This document shows positions 51,218 through 60,795 of a stretch of DNA of 64,000 bases, in pieces. How positions within the stretch are numbered: position 1 is the first letter of the stretch; the number at the start of each line of letters is the position of its first letter. The translations under genes and the position numbers were made by a program. This stretch comes from Oceanihabitans sp. IOP_32 (GTDB taxonomy: Bacteria > Bacteroidota > Bacteroidia > Flavobacteriales > Flavobacteriaceae), in assembly GCF_009498295.1 (NCBI RefSeq), contig NZ_CP040813.1, forward strand, positions 1,371,001 through 1,435,000, in the 5' to 3' direction. The notes under the pieces are model-generated. The model was given only the letters and a program-made list of their open reading frames with translations. It ran no database searches and was not told the DNA's origin.

Positions 51218-52651
51218 TTAAAAATCGGCGTTATGCGGCGTTCTTGGAAACGGAATAACATCTCTAATATTAGTCATTCCTGTCGCGAACATTACTAAGC
51301 GCTCGAATCCTAAACCAAAACCAGAGTGTACGGCTGTACCATATTTGCGTAAATCAAGATACCACCATAGTTCTTTTTGATCGATATTAAGCGCTTCCAT
51401 TTTTTCTTTTAAAACCTCAAGGCGCTCCTCTCGCTGCGAACCGCCTACAATTTCTCCAATCCCTGGAAATAAAATATCCATAGCGCGTACAGTTTTACCA
51501 TCTTCGTTTAAGCGCATGTAAAAGGCTTTTATATTAGCTGGATAATCAAATAAGATTACTGGGCATTTAAAATGTTTTTCTACAAGATAACGCTCGTGCT
51601 CACTTTGTAAATCGGCACCCCATTCGTTAATTAGGTACTTAAATTTCTTTTTCTTGTTGGGTTTACAGTCGCGTAAAATATCGATAGCTTCGGTGTAACT
51701 TACTCGTTTAAAATTATTTTCGGTAACAAATTTTAATTTTTCAATTAAATTTAATTCACTGCGCTCTGCCTGAGGTTTTGTTTTTTCTTCGTCTTGTAAA
51801 CGTTTATCTAAAAACTCTAAATCTTCAAGGTTATGTTCTAAAACATGGCTTATTATGGATTTCATAAAATCTTCGGCTAAATCCATATTTCCGGCTAAAT
51901 CCATAAAGGCCACTTCGGGCTCTATCATCCAAAATTCTGATAAGTGGCGCGAGGTATTCGAATTTTCGGCTCTAAATGTTGGTCCAAAGGTGTAGACTTT
52001 ACCTAAAGACATAGCGTAGGCCTCGGCTTCTAATTGTCCAGAAACGGTTAAGTTGGTTTCTTTTCCGAAGAAATCTTTAGAGAAATCCACTTCCCCATCG
52101 TCTGTAAGTGGCGGGTTTTTAGGGTCTAAGCTACTCACTCTAAACATTTCGCCTGCACCTTCGGCATCGCTTCCTGTTATTATTGGTGTGTGCATATAAT
52201 AGAAGCCTTTGCTATTAAAATATTGGTGAATCGCAAAAGACAGGGCCGAGCGTAAACGCATAACCGCACTAAAGGTACTCGTACGTGTGCGTAAGTGGGC
52301 ATTTTCTCTTAAAAATTCAAAAGAATGCTTTTTAGGCTGAATAGGAAATGTTTCTGGATCTGAATCGCCCAATATATCGATAGCACTGACATTGATTTCA
52401 ACATTCTGACCTTTTCCTTGGCTTTTAACCAATTCGCCTTTTATATGAAGTGCGGCACCTGTATTAATGCGCTTTAAAATAGCGTCGTCTGTATTTTCAA
52501 AGTCTACCACACATTGAATGTTATTTAGTGTAGAACCATCGTTTAAAGCAATAAAGCGCTTGGCTCTAAAGGTTCTTACCCAACCTTTTACTTCTACTTC
52601 TGGTAAGGTATTGTCTTGTGATAATAATTCTGAAACGGTATGTAATTGCAT
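51218..52651 (-). CDS. asnS: Asparagine--tRNA ligase
   Basis: Class II aminoacyl-tRNA synthetase of 477 aa. The N-terminal OB-fold (VEVKGWVRTFRAKRFIALND, residues ~18-37) binds the anticodon. Motif 1 lies around RSALSFAIHQYFNSKGFYYMHTPI, motif 2 around FGPTFRAENSNTSRHLSEFW (residues ~230-250), and motif 3 GFGLGFERLVMFATGMTNIRDVIPFPRTP at the C-terminus. The segment ITGSDAEGAGEMF is typical of AsnRS and separates it from AspRS. A TATCTTTG -7-like promoter box lies in the 36-bp gap behind the RND gene, so it can be transcribed independently. Confidence 0.97.
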   Translation of the reverse strand: MQLHTVSELLSQDNTLPEVEVKGWVRTFRAKRFIALNDGSTLNNIQCVVDFENTDDAILKRINTGAALHIKGELVKSQGKGQNVEINVSAIDILGDSDPETFPIQPKKHSFEFLRENAHLRTRTSTFSAVMRLRSALSFAIHQYFNSKGFYYMHTPIITGSDAEGAGEMFRVSSLDPKNPPLTDDGEVDFSKDFFGKETNLTVSGQLEAEAYAMSLGKVYTFGPTFRAENSNTSRHLSEFWMIEPEVAFMDLAGNMDLAEDFMKSIISHVLEHNLEDLEFLDKRLQDEEKTKPQAERSELNLIEKLKFVTENNFKRVSYTEAIDILRDCKPNKKKKFKYLINEWGADLQSEHERYLVEKHFKCPVILFDYPANIKAFYMRLNEDGKTVRAMDILFPGIGEIVGGSQREERLEVLKEKMEALNIDQKELWWYLDLRKYGTAVHSGFGLGFERLVMFATGMTNIRDVIPFPRTPHNADF

Positions 52652-52687
52652 GTGTATTAAATTTTAAAAGTGCAAAGATAATTTTTT

Positions 52688-55093
52688 TTATATCTTATCA
52701 TGATTAATTTCGTCGTCTTCCCCCCCGGGAATAATATTAATTGCTGGTTTTTTAAACACCTCTTTATTAGCAATACTGCGTTCTAAAGACAGTAATAAAG
52801 AAGGTAATAGCAACAGGTTAGAGAGCATAGCAAACAGTAAAGTGGCCGATACTAATGCCCCTAAAGCCACCGTACCACCAAAACTTGAAATGGTAAATAC
52901 CGAAAACCCAAAGAACAACACAATGGAGGTATAAAACATACTCACGCCAGTTTCGCGTAAAGCGGCATAAACCGATTTTTTAATTTTCCAATGATTGGCT
53001 ATTAACTCTTGGCGGTACTTTGCCAAAAAGTGAATGGTATCGTCTACCGAAATACCAAAAGCTATACTAAAGACCAATATTGTTGATGGTTTTATAGGAA
53101 TACCTAAATACCCCATTAATCCAGCTGTTATTAAAAGAGGCAGCAAATTAGGAATGAGCGACACCACAATCATTCTAAGCGATCTAAACATATAGGCCAT
53201 AAAAAGCGCAATGAGTAAGATGGCTAAGGATAATGAAATCACCAAGTTTTTTACCAAATATTCGGTGCCTTTTTGAAACACCAAGGCCTTTCCCGTCATG
53301 GTAACATGATAGCGCTCTTTGGGGAAAACTTTATCTATTTTAGCCTGAAGATCCTCTTCAATACGTTCCATTTTATCGGTACCAATATCCTTCATAAAGG
53401 TGGTAATACGAGCGTATTGCCCTGTACTATCTACAAAATTATTAAGCAGATCGACGTTTGAGGTTGAATTTTTGGCGTAAGACAAAATAAAATTATTTTC
53501 TTGAGCTGTTGGCAACTGATAATACTTAGGGTTGCCATTATAATAGGCCTGCTTCGAGTATTTAACAAGACCAACAACCGAAATGGGCTTAGAGAGCTCT
53601 GGGGTTTCTAAAATTAACTCTTCAAGCGCGTCCATACGTTTTAATGTCGACAGTTTCATGACTCCTTTTTTACGCTTGGTGTCAATCATAATCTCCAATG
53701 GCATAATACCATCAAATTCCTCTTCAAAAAATCGAATATCGTTAACAAAATGAGAATTTTGGGGCATATCTTCAATTAAACTACCCGATATTTTAATTTG
53801 ATAAATACCTATAATACAGGCTATAAGCAGAACTATAGCAGTAATATAAATAGTAATGCGTTTTTGCTTTACCATGCGCTCAATCCAATCAACAAAACCA
53901 CCAATCCAGCGTTTATTAAGGTGCTCTAAATGCCGCTCTTTAGGATAAGGTAGCACCGTATAAATAATAGGAATTATAAGTAAGCATAAAATAAAAATAG
54001 CCAAAATACTTAACGAAGCGACAATACCAAACTCTTTTAAAAGCTTGCTCTCGGTTAAAATAAACGTTGCAAAACCACAGGCTGTCGTTACATTTGTCAT
54101 TAAAGTAGCGTTACCAATTTTAGTAATAACACGTTGTAATGATTTTACTTTATTACCATGAAGTTTAACTTCGTGCTGGTATTTATTTATCAAAAAGATG
54201 CAATTAGGTATCCCAATTACAATAATTAATGGCGGAATTAAAGCTGTTAGAACCGTAATCTCGTATTTTAATAAGCCAAGAAAACCAAGAGACCACATCA
54301 CACCAATACAAACTACAATAAGTGATATAAATGTAGCCCGAAAGGATCTGAAAAAGAAAAAGAAAATGAGCGAAGTTACCAATAAGGCAGCCAACACAAA
54401 TTTGCCAATTTCATCTATAATAAGTTGAGAATTAAGCGTTCTAATATAAGGCATTCCAGAAACTCGAACATTTAAATCGTTTTCAATTTCGAACGTTTCA
54501 ATTAGGGGTATTAAATCATGAATTATAAATTCTTTTCTTAGGGACGTATTAACAATTTCCTTTTTTAGATAAATGGCTGTTCTTATGGTTTTTGTCTCTT
54601 TGTTAAACAAGAAATTATCATAAAACGGATATTTATTAAAAAGTTCATCCTGAAGACGCTCAATCTGTTCTAAAGAGGACAGAGAATCTTTTATAAACGG
54701 TTCGAGATCAAACTTCTGATTTTCGTTATCTTTAACAAGCTTTTGTAAATCCTTAACAGAGACAACGGTTTCTACACTTTTAAAAGTCTTAAAGGTTTCT
54801 GAGAGCTTATTCCAAGCGTTTAATTTTTCGACTGTAAAAAGCGTTGAATCTTTAACGCCTAGAATAATTAAGTTACCTTCTTCGCCAAAAACTTTTAAAA
54901 AATCGTTGTAAACGACATTAACCTCGTGATTGTCTGGTAGCAAATTGGCTTCTGTAGTAGAGAACCGCATGTTTTTCCACTGTAAACTTAAAACTACGGT
55001 TGCAGCTAATACAGCTAAAAGGATAACAATTTTATTGCGTAAAATTAACCTTGCAGTGACATCCCAGAAATTTGTTGTAAATAGTTTAAACAT
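52688..55093 (-). CDS. RND/MMPL family exporter
   Basis: Inner membrane transporter of 801 aa with the 12-helix, two-fold RND layout. The first helix is near 23-40 (IVILLAVLAATVVLSLQW), a large periplasmic loop to ~230, helices 2-6 at ~230-390 (AALLVTSLIFFFFFRS, LIPPLIIVIGIPNCIFLINK), a second large loop, and helices 8-12 at ~635-780. FSIAFGISVDDTIHFLAKYR near 690 matches the conserved helix 10 region with the Asp-Asp pair for proton relay. This group (MMPL/HpnN-like) often moves lipids or hydrophobic molecules to the outer membrane; cargo unknown. Neighbouring asnS and DUF5686 do not indicate one. Confidence 0.88.
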   Translation of the reverse strand: MFKLFTTNFWDVTARLILRNKIVILLAVLAATVVLSLQWKNMRFSTTEANLLPDNHEVNVVYNDFLKVFGEEGNLIILGVKDSTLFTVEKLNAWNKLSETFKTFKSVETVVSVKDLQKLVKDNENQKFDLEPFIKDSLSSLEQIERLQDELFNKYPFYDNFLFNKETKTIRTAIYLKKEIVNTSLRKEFIIHDLIPLIETFEIENDLNVRVSGMPYIRTLNSQLIIDEIGKFVLAALLVTSLIFFFFFRSFRATFISLIVVCIGVMWSLGFLGLLKYEITVLTALIPPLIIVIGIPNCIFLINKYQHEVKLHGNKVKSLQRVITKIGNATLMTNVTTACGFATFILTESKLLKEFGIVASLSILAIFILCLLIIPIIYTVLPYPKERHLEHLNKRWIGGFVDWIERMVKQKRITIYITAIVLLIACIIGIYQIKISGSLIEDMPQNSHFVNDIRFFEEEFDGIMPLEIMIDTKRKKGVMKLSTLKRMDALEELILETPELSKPISVVGLVKYSKQAYYNGNPKYYQLPTAQENNFILSYAKNSTSNVDLLNNFVDSTGQYARITTFMKDIGTDKMERIEEDLQAKIDKVFPKERYHVTMTGKALVFQKGTEYLVKNLVISLSLAILLIALFMAYMFRSLRMIVVSLIPNLLPLLITAGLMGYLGIPIKPSTILVFSIAFGISVDDTIHFLAKYRQELIANHWKIKKSVYAALRETGVSMFYTSIVLFFGFSVFTISSFGGTVALGALVSATLLFAMLSNLLLLPSLLLSLERSIANKEVFKKPAINIIPGGEDDEINHDKI

Positions 55094-55239
55094 GCTTTTT
55101 TTTGCCCTTTTACAGTTTACACTTTGGGCTACCCTAAAATTTATAATTCATTTAAACGGCGTAAACTTGTTAGTGTGGTCGTTGTATTTAATAATTTGCA
55201 AAGGTAAATAAAACCAATGTATTACTAGCTTTAATTGGC

Positions 55240-56511
55240 TTATAAAGTAATATTAAAGGTGAATTTAAGCGCGAAATTATCTGTTAATACTGGCAGATGG
55301 TATGCGCCATAGCGGTAGGTAAAACTTAGTCCAAAACCAAAGAGGAGTTTATTAATCTCGAAACCAGATTCGGTATACCCTTTTTTTAGAGCATTAAAAC
55401 TGATATTTTGATGCCGCTCTGGATGTGTGATATCGCCAATAGCAAAGCGTGACACTAATACCAATTGTGGCTTAAAGCGTTTTGAAAAATGAAAAGGATT
55501 TAAATAATGTTTAAACTGAATGGTAGTGAATTTATCTGAAAAAAATTCGTTAAAAAACATGGTTTCAAAACTATTTAAACCAGCAACAGAAAACCGTTGC
55601 ATAATCGTCTCTTTATTGATATTGTTGGGATAAGCGTGGTACAAATGGGTAAGTGGAGCATTTTCTGAGGTGATTCCAGAAACCAAAATAAGTTGTGAAA
55701 GTGCCTTGTTTTTGTGTTGTATTTTATGAATGGTTCTAAAGTCTAACTTAGAAAAATGAATATTGCTTTTAAATACATTCTTAAAACTATTTGTAAACTG
55801 AAATGTAAATTTAGGATACTTTTCTTTGGTCTCCACCAGCTTTCCCGCTTGGTGCTCAAAATCGCTAAAAGGGCTCCATTGCAGTGCTAAGGTTAAGGTG
55901 CTTAAATTAAACTCTCGAAGGACATCGTTAAAAAACACATATTGATAGTTGTAAGTTGGATTTACATTACTTATAGAAAATTTAGTTTCGCTTAATATTT
56001 TCGGACTTATCTGGTGCTGTAAAGAAACTGCTTTGGTAATATGCTTGTGGAACAAATCGATATTTAAAAGCCGTGGTTCGAAAAATTGAAAGAACCTTTT
56101 ATCGGTTAGAAACTTCGTGCTACCCGTTTCTTGCAAATCGTCTGTATAAGCAAAATTTAACCAGGTGTTTGTTTTCTCGGCTAATCTAAAGCCAAGTCCC
56201 ATGCTATATTTAAACCGATGATCTTTAAAACCATAAACGCTGTACCCGTTTACTCGAAAGGTTTCGGAAAACGCCTCGTTAGTGATACCACCAATACCTG
56301 TTCTAATAGACTCATATTGATTGTACTTAATAAGGTAACGCAAGTCGAAATTAAAATACTTAGTTGGTAAAAACCCATTACCAAGTTGCTTAATAAAATT
56401 TCTACTTTTTATAGAGTCTTGCTTGCGCGCTTCAACATTGTGCAATAAAGATTGTGTGTGCACAAACATTGAAAAAATAAAAAACAAAAATAATGTACAC
56501 TGCTTTAGCAT
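55240..56511 (-). CDS. DUF5686-type outer membrane protein, short form
   Basis: Exported beta-rich protein of 423 aa (signal MLKQCTLFLFFIFSMFVHTQ). Conserved DUF5686 pieces are visible: LGNGFLPTKYFNFDLRYLIK, YNQYESIRTGIGGITNEAFS, ETFRVNGYSVYGFKDHRFKY, GFRLAEKTNTWLNFAYTDDL, and a C-terminal strand ending FALKFTFNITL, as for outer membrane barrels. Family members are usually 800 aa or longer with an N-terminal carboxypeptidase-like regulatory domain; that half is missing here, so this is the barrel part alone. Role unknown. It is downstream of frr with a terminator between. Confidence 0.75.
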   Translation of the reverse strand: MLKQCTLFLFFIFSMFVHTQSLLHNVEARKQDSIKSRNFIKQLGNGFLPTKYFNFDLRYLIKYNQYESIRTGIGGITNEAFSETFRVNGYSVYGFKDHRFKYSMGLGFRLAEKTNTWLNFAYTDDLQETGSTKFLTDKRFFQFFEPRLLNIDLFHKHITKAVSLQHQISPKILSETKFSISNVNPTYNYQYVFFNDVLREFNLSTLTLALQWSPFSDFEHQAGKLVETKEKYPKFTFQFTNSFKNVFKSNIHFSKLDFRTIHKIQHKNKALSQLILVSGITSENAPLTHLYHAYPNNINKETIMQRFSVAGLNSFETMFFNEFFSDKFTTIQFKHYLNPFHFSKRFKPQLVLVSRFAIGDITHPERHQNISFNALKKGYTESGFEINKLLFGFGLSFTYRYGAYHLPVLTDNFALKFTFNITL

Positions 56512-56547
56512 GTTTATAACGGCGAGGGATAAAATATGACGTGTTAC

Positions 56548-56577
56548 AAAAAAAGCGACATTTCTGCCGCTTTTTTT
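56548..56577 (-). terminator. Intrinsic terminator of the pyrH-frr unit
   Basis: AAAAAAAGCG...CGCTTTTTTT hairpin with a TTTC loop; on the minus strand it begins within the frr stop codon region and ends in seven T. Confidence 0.88.
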
Positions 56578-57133
56578 AGATGGTCATGATTTCTTTTTCT
56601 TTAGTTTCAAAAATGTCATCTATTTTTTTCACATAACTATCGGTAATCTTTTGAATTTCAATCTCGGTGTTCTTTTTAAGATCTTCAGAGATGTCTTCAT
56701 TTCTCTTCACCTCATTCATCGCTTCTTTACGCCCAGTTCTAACACTAATTTTAGCTTCTTCACTCTCTGCTTTTGCTTGTTTCGCTAGATCTAAACGTCG
56801 CTCTTCGGTTAAAGGTGGTACATTAATTATTATAGTTTCACCATTATTCATGGGGTTAAAACCAAGATTGGCATAGGCAATACCACGTTCTATTTCTTGT
56901 AACATACTTTTTTCCCAAGGCTGTACGGTTATCGTTCTACCATCTGGTGTGTTTACATTTGCTACTTGACTAAGTGGGGTTTGGGAGCCGTAATAATCTA
57001 CCATAACACTTCCTAGCATCGCTGGGCTCGCTTTTCCTGCCCTAATATTAACTAATTGCTTTTCTAAATGTTTTATCGCATTATCCATAGCTTCTTTAGC
57101 CGTGTCTAATATAAATTTTACATCTTCACTCAT
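56576..57133 (-). CDS. frr: Ribosome recycling factor
   Basis: Translation factor of 185 aa, normal length, that splits post-termination ribosomes together with EF-G. Typical blocks: MDNAIKHLEKQLVNIRAGKA near the N-terminus, VMVDYYGSQTPLSQVANVNT near 44, ITVQPWEKSMLQEIERGI near 67, and LNFNPM-like GFNPMNNGETIIINVPPLTE near 93; the C-terminal helix is complete. It lies 43 bp downstream of pyrH on the same strand, the widely conserved tsf-pyrH-frr order, and its stop overlaps a strong terminator. Confidence 0.97.
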   Translation of the reverse strand: MSEDVKFILDTAKEAMDNAIKHLEKQLVNIRAGKASPAMLGSVMVDYYGSQTPLSQVANVNTPDGRTITVQPWEKSMLQEIERGIAYANLGFNPMNNGETIIINVPPLTEERRLDLAKQAKAESEEAKISVRTGRKEAMNEVKRNEDISEDLKKNTEIEIQKITDSYVKKIDDIFETKEKEIMTI

Positions 57134-57176
57134 CTGTTAAACTTTTAAATTAATAATTTTAAAAATTACTCTAAAA

Positions 57177-57884
57177 TTAAAAATGGACTTCTGTTCCTAT
57201 TTTCTCGCCGGTTACGACTTTCATTAAATTCCCTTTCTTATTCATATCGAAAACAATTATGGGTAACTTGTTTTCTTGACTTAAGGTAAAAGCCGTGGTA
57301 TCCATAACTTTTAATCCTTTTCTTAGCACGTCGTCAAAAGTAATATGCTCAAACTTAATGGCTTCGGTGTTTTTCTCTGGATCGGCATCGTAAATACCAT
57401 CCACTCGTGTGCCTTTTAAAATCACATCGGCTTCAATTTCAATCGCTCTCAATACTGCTGCCGAATCGGTGGTAAAATAAGGGTTTCCTGTGCCGCCACC
57501 AAAAATTACTACACGTCCTTTTTTTAGGTGACTCATAGCTTTACGTCTAATAAAAGGCTCGGCTACTTCATTAATTTTTATGGCCGACTGCAAGCGGGTT
57601 TTTACACCGGCATCTTCTAAGGCATTCTGTAATGCTAAACCGTTTATTACGGTTGCAAGCATGCCCATATGGTCGCCTTGTACGCGATCCATACCATTCA
57701 TAGCACCAGCTACACCTCTAAAAATATTACCACCTCCAATAACTATAGCTACTTCGATACCGCGTTCTGTAATCGCCTTAATATCATGAGCGTATTCTGA
57801 TAAACGCACGGGGTCTATACCATATTGTCGATCGCCCATTAAGGCTTCACCTGATAATTTGAGAAGTATTCTTTTATATTTCAT
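57177..57884 (-). CDS. pyrH: UMP kinase
   Basis: Cytoplasmic amino-acid-kinase-fold enzyme of 235 aa that phosphorylates UMP to UDP. Motifs: [11 protein letters not shown] near 6, [13 protein letters not shown] near 45, [15 protein letters not shown] near 71, [20 protein letters not shown] near 125 and [16 protein letters not shown] near 158. A TAGCTTTG -7-like box is present just upstream. It is separated from tsf by a 513-bp gap containing a MITE-like element and the tsf terminator, so the usual tsf-pyrH transcript is split here. Confidence 0.97.
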   Translation of the reverse strand: MKYKRILLKLSGEALMGDRQYGIDPVRLSEYAHDIKAITERGIEVAIVIGGGNIFRGVAGAMNGMDRVQGDHMGMLATVINGLALQNALEDAGVKTRLQSAIKINEVAEPFIRRKAMSHLKKGRVVIFGGGTGNPYFTTDSAAVLRAIEIEADVILKGTRVDGIYDADPEKNTEAIKFEHITFDDVLRKGLKVMDTTAFTLSQENKLPIIVFDMNKKGNLMKVVTGEKIGTEVHF

Positions 57885-58035
57885 CTTAAAAATTGAAGTT
57901 TAGCAAAGCTACATAATTTTTTTATTTTATGAATTCATAAAAAACAGATTTTAAGTCATTCTTACACATCTAGACAAAAACAAAGCAATCTAATTTAAAA
58001 TCGAGGTAAAGACCAAGATTTATGAATTTTAATTT

Positions 58036-58299
58036 ATACCAAATTAGCCAAGTCATGCCGCATATAATTCGTTTACTCACATCTTTCTATTTTATAAAAT
58101 AGGTGTTCGTGATGTGCTTCGCAGTTCTTTTTCGCCCATATTTCGGTATAAAATAAAACCATAAATCAGGCTATGCTTTGATTTTAGCTCACGCCTATAT
58201 TATAATAAAATAACGAGTTCGTGAATCTGCGATTTCTATCTCATCTGAACAAAAAATAATTCAAATTAATAATACGACATTTCAAAACTAAATTGGTAT
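58036..58299 (+). repeat. MITE-like element, full-length copy C
   Basis: TATACCAAATTAGCC at the left and CTAAATTGGTAT at the right, 264 bp, opposite orientation to copies A and B. It contains a 16-bp palindrome CTATTTTATAAAATAG near 58087. No gene inside. It occupies half of the 513-bp gap between pyrH and tsf. Confidence 0.9.
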
Positions 58300-58326
58300 G
58301 ACTTGTTTTAGCAAGAATTCTAAAAC

Positions 58327-58365
58327 AAAAAAACCACCATTTTTAATAAAAAATAGTGGTTTTTT
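58327..58365 (-). terminator. Intrinsic terminator of tsf
   Basis: AAAAACCACCATTTTT...AAAAATAGTGGTTTTT hairpin with one mismatch, 33 bp after the tsf stop, T-rich on the minus strand. Confidence 0.85.
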
Positions 58366-58397
58366 ATGAATTTATAGTCGTAATACAGACTTAAAGA

Positions 58398-59372
58398 CTA
58401 GCCTAAAGCTACACGTTTAAATTCTGTAATTTCAACATCTCCAAATGAAGCTACATATTCAGCAACATTTTTCTTTTCATCTTTAATGAATTTCTGATCT
58501 AATAAACACTGCTCTTGATCTAGGGTTGTGTTATCAGAAATGAAACGCTCCATTTTACCTGGTAAGATTCTATCCCAAATTTGCTCTGGTTTACCTTCTG
58601 CTTTTAATTCAGCTTTTGCAGCCTCTTCAGCTTTAGCTAAAACCTCAGGAGTTAACTGTGCCATAGAGATATAACTTGGTACATTTTTAAGCGTTTTGCC
58701 TAGACGTCCTAACTCGATATTGTCTTTTTCAATTACAGCAATTCTCGCTTCGGTTTCTGCTGCGATATAAGCTGCATCAAAATCTTTGTAAGATAATGTT
58801 GTTGCACCCATTGAAGCTACTTGCATAGCTACATCTTTTACAAGGGTTTCAACGTTATCTACCTTAGCCGATAAACCTACTAAAGCAGCAATTTTATTAA
58901 TATGAACATACTGTCCAACATAAGGTGCTTCAAGTTTTTCGAAACCTGTAATATCTAATTTCTCACCAATTACTCCAGTTTGCTCAATTAATTTTTCTTC
59001 AACCGTCATACCGCCAAAATCGGCAGCTAAAAGACTTTCTTTGGTATCGTGATTTAAAGCAATCTCTACTAATTGATTGGCTAGGGCTAAAAAGTTTTCG
59101 TTTTTCCCAACAAAATCAGTTTCGCAACCTAAAACTAGAGCCACACCTGCAGTTTTATCTGCATTTACTTTAGCGACTGCAGCCCCTTCACTAGATTCAC
59201 GATCTGCTCTCTTTTCAGCAACTTTCTGACCTTTCTTGCGAAGCACATCAATAGCCTTATCGAAATCGCCGCCAGCCTCAACTAAGGCTTTTTTGCAATC
59301 CATCATTCCCGCACCAGTAGCTTGTCTTAATTTATTTACTTCAGCGGCTGTAATTTTTACCGTAGTACTCAT
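58398..59372 (-). CDS. tsf: Elongation factor Ts
   Basis: Guanine nucleotide exchange factor for EF-Tu, 324 aa. The N-terminal UBA-like domain reads AAEVNKLRQATGAGMMDCKK followed by ALVEAGGDFDKAIDVLRKKG, and the core has GCETDFVGKNENFLALANQL (the TDFV loop that inserts into EF-Tu) near 80. It is somewhat longer than the ~280-aa enterobacterial protein, as is usual in Bacteroidota. It follows rpsB by 87 bp, which contain an inverted repeat. C-terminal segment MERFISDNTTLDQEQCLLDQ is conserved. Confidence 0.97.
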   Translation of the reverse strand: MSTTVKITAAEVNKLRQATGAGMMDCKKALVEAGGDFDKAIDVLRKKGQKVAEKRADRESSEGAAVAKVNADKTAGVALVLGCETDFVGKNENFLALANQLVEIALNHDTKESLLAADFGGMTVEEKLIEQTGVIGEKLDITGFEKLEAPYVGQYVHINKIAALVGLSAKVDNVETLVKDVAMQVASMGATTLSYKDFDAAYIAAETEARIAVIEKDNIELGRLGKTLKNVPSYISMAQLTPEVLAKAEEAAKAELKAEGKPEQIWDRILPGKMERFISDNTTLDQEQCLLDQKFIKDEKKNVAEYVASFGDVEITEFKRVALG

Positions 59373-59386
59373 AGTTGTTATAATTT

Positions 59387-59436
59387 AAAAAAGTCGTTCA
59401 ATTAATTTTCAAAAAAGAAAAAAAAATAAACGACTT
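59387..59436 (-). terminator. Possible attenuator hairpin between rpsB and tsf
   Basis: On the minus strand AAGTCGTT and AACGACTT pair across a ~33-nt A/T-rich loop and are followed by TTTTT. It could lower tsf expression relative to rpsB. The long loop makes it weak. Confidence 0.4.
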
Positions 59437-59459
59437 GATAATGATTTGTTATTCTTATT

Positions 59460-60236
59460 TTATTCTTCTTCTTCAGCTGCTACTTTCTTAGCAGGCTCAG
59501 CTTTAGCTTTAGGCGCTTCCTCTTTTTCAGATGCTGTAGCATCTTTTTCGGCTTTGCGTTCTGCTAAACCACCAGCTATTGCTGCAGTTACATGCGTTAA
59601 GATTTTATCAATTGATTTAGAAGCATCGTCGTTTGCTGGTATAACATAATCCACTTGACGCGGATCTGAATTGGTATCTACCATAGCAAAAATAGGAATG
59701 TTTAATTTCTGAGCTTCTTTTATCGCGATATGCTCACGCTTAATATCGACAACAAACAATGCTGCTGGTAAACGGGTCATATCACTAATAGATCCTAAGT
59801 TTTTCTCTAACTTAGCTCGTAATCGATCAACCTGTAAACGCTCTTTTTTAGATAAAGTTAAAAAAGTACCATCTTTTTTCATTCTATCGATAGAAGCCAT
59901 TTTCTTAACAGCTTTTCTAATCGTCACAAAGTTAGTTAACATACCACCTGGCCATCTTTCTGTGATGTAAGGCATGTTAATCTCTGATGCTTTTTCTGCT
60001 ACAATATCTTTAGCTTGCTTTTTTGTTGCAACAAATAATATTTTACGACCTGAACTTGCAATTTTTGCTAATGCTGCACTTGCTTCTTCAATTTTTGCCG
60101 CTGTTTTATAAAGGTTTATAATATGGATGCCATTACGCTCCATATAAACGTAAGGAGCCATGTTTGGATTCCACTTACGTGTAAGATGCCCAAAGTGAAC
60201 ACCTGCTTCAAGTAATTCTTTTACTTCTACTGCCAT
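59460..60236 (-). CDS. rpsB: 30S ribosomal protein S2
   Basis: Ribosomal protein of 258 aa starting at the ATG at 60236 (MAVEVKELLEAGVHFGHLTR), not at an earlier in-frame Met that adds 11 atypical residues. Signatures: WNPNMAPYVYMERNGIHIIN, FVATKKQAKDIVAEKA, ITERWPGGMLTNFVTIRKAV and IPIFAMVDTNSDPRQVDYVI. The C-terminal 40 residues are an Ala/Lys/Glu-rich tail usual in Bacteroidota. It is separated by 172 bp from rpsI, where no clear promoter was resolved. Confidence 0.97.
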   Translation of the reverse strand: MAVEVKELLEAGVHFGHLTRKWNPNMAPYVYMERNGIHIINLYKTAAKIEEASAALAKIASSGRKILFVATKKQAKDIVAEKASEINMPYITERWPGGMLTNFVTIRKAVKKMASIDRMKKDGTFLTLSKKERLQVDRLRAKLEKNLGSISDMTRLPAALFVVDIKREHIAIKEAQKLNIPIFAMVDTNSDPRQVDYVIPANDDASKSIDKILTHVTAAIAGGLAERKAEKDATASEKEEAPKAKAEPAKKVAAEEEE

Positions 60237-60408
60237 TTTGTAATAGTTTACGTTCTGTTGAATTAGCAATGTTCCAATTGACTTTTAGTGTTTAACTAGT
60301 AGTCGGTGGCTTCATTTAGATGCTAAACTAAATCCTGTTTTTACAACTAGGACAACAATAACTTGTTTAATTCTTTGTTTTGTGTTGAAAATAAATTCAA
60401 CAAGCGTA

Positions 60409-60795
60409 TTAACGTTTCGAGAATTGGAATTTTTTACGCGCTTTTTTCTGACCGAATTTCTTACGCTCTACCATTCTTGGATCTCTAGTTAATAACCCTT
60501 CAGGTTTTAAAATCGCTCTGTTCTCTGCATCCAGTTCGCACATAGCGCGAGATAATGCTAAACGAACGGCTTCTGCTTGACCTGTAATACCACCTCCAAA
60601 TACATTTACTGTAATATCAAAGTTGCTATCATTGTTAGTCATAACTAAAGGTTGCTTTACTTTATACTGTAATGTTGCAGTTGTAAAGTAAGCAGTTACG
60701 TCTTTTTTATTAATAGTGATGTTACCACTTCCTGGGGCAACATACGCGCGAGCAACAGCCGTCTTTCTACGGCCAATTTTGTGAATTACATCCAT
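60409..60795 (-). CDS. rpsI: 30S ribosomal protein S9
   Basis: Ribosomal protein of 128 aa: GRRKTAVARAYVAPGSGNIT near the N-terminus, FGGGITGQAEAVRLALSRAM near 67, and the basic C-terminus ending KARKKFQFSKR with the terminal Arg that contacts P-site tRNA. Its ATG overlaps the rplM stop by one base (TAATG-type junction), so it is translated by coupling. A small inverted repeat TGTTGAA-AATAAA-TTCAACA follows the gene (60383-60402) without a T-run. Confidence 0.98.
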   Translation of the reverse strand: MDVIHKIGRRKTAVARAYVAPGSGNITINKKDVTAYFTTATLQYKVKQPLVMTNNDSNFDITVNVFGGGITGQAEAVRLALSRAMCELDAENRAILKPEGLLTRDPRMVERKKFGQKKARKKFQFSKR

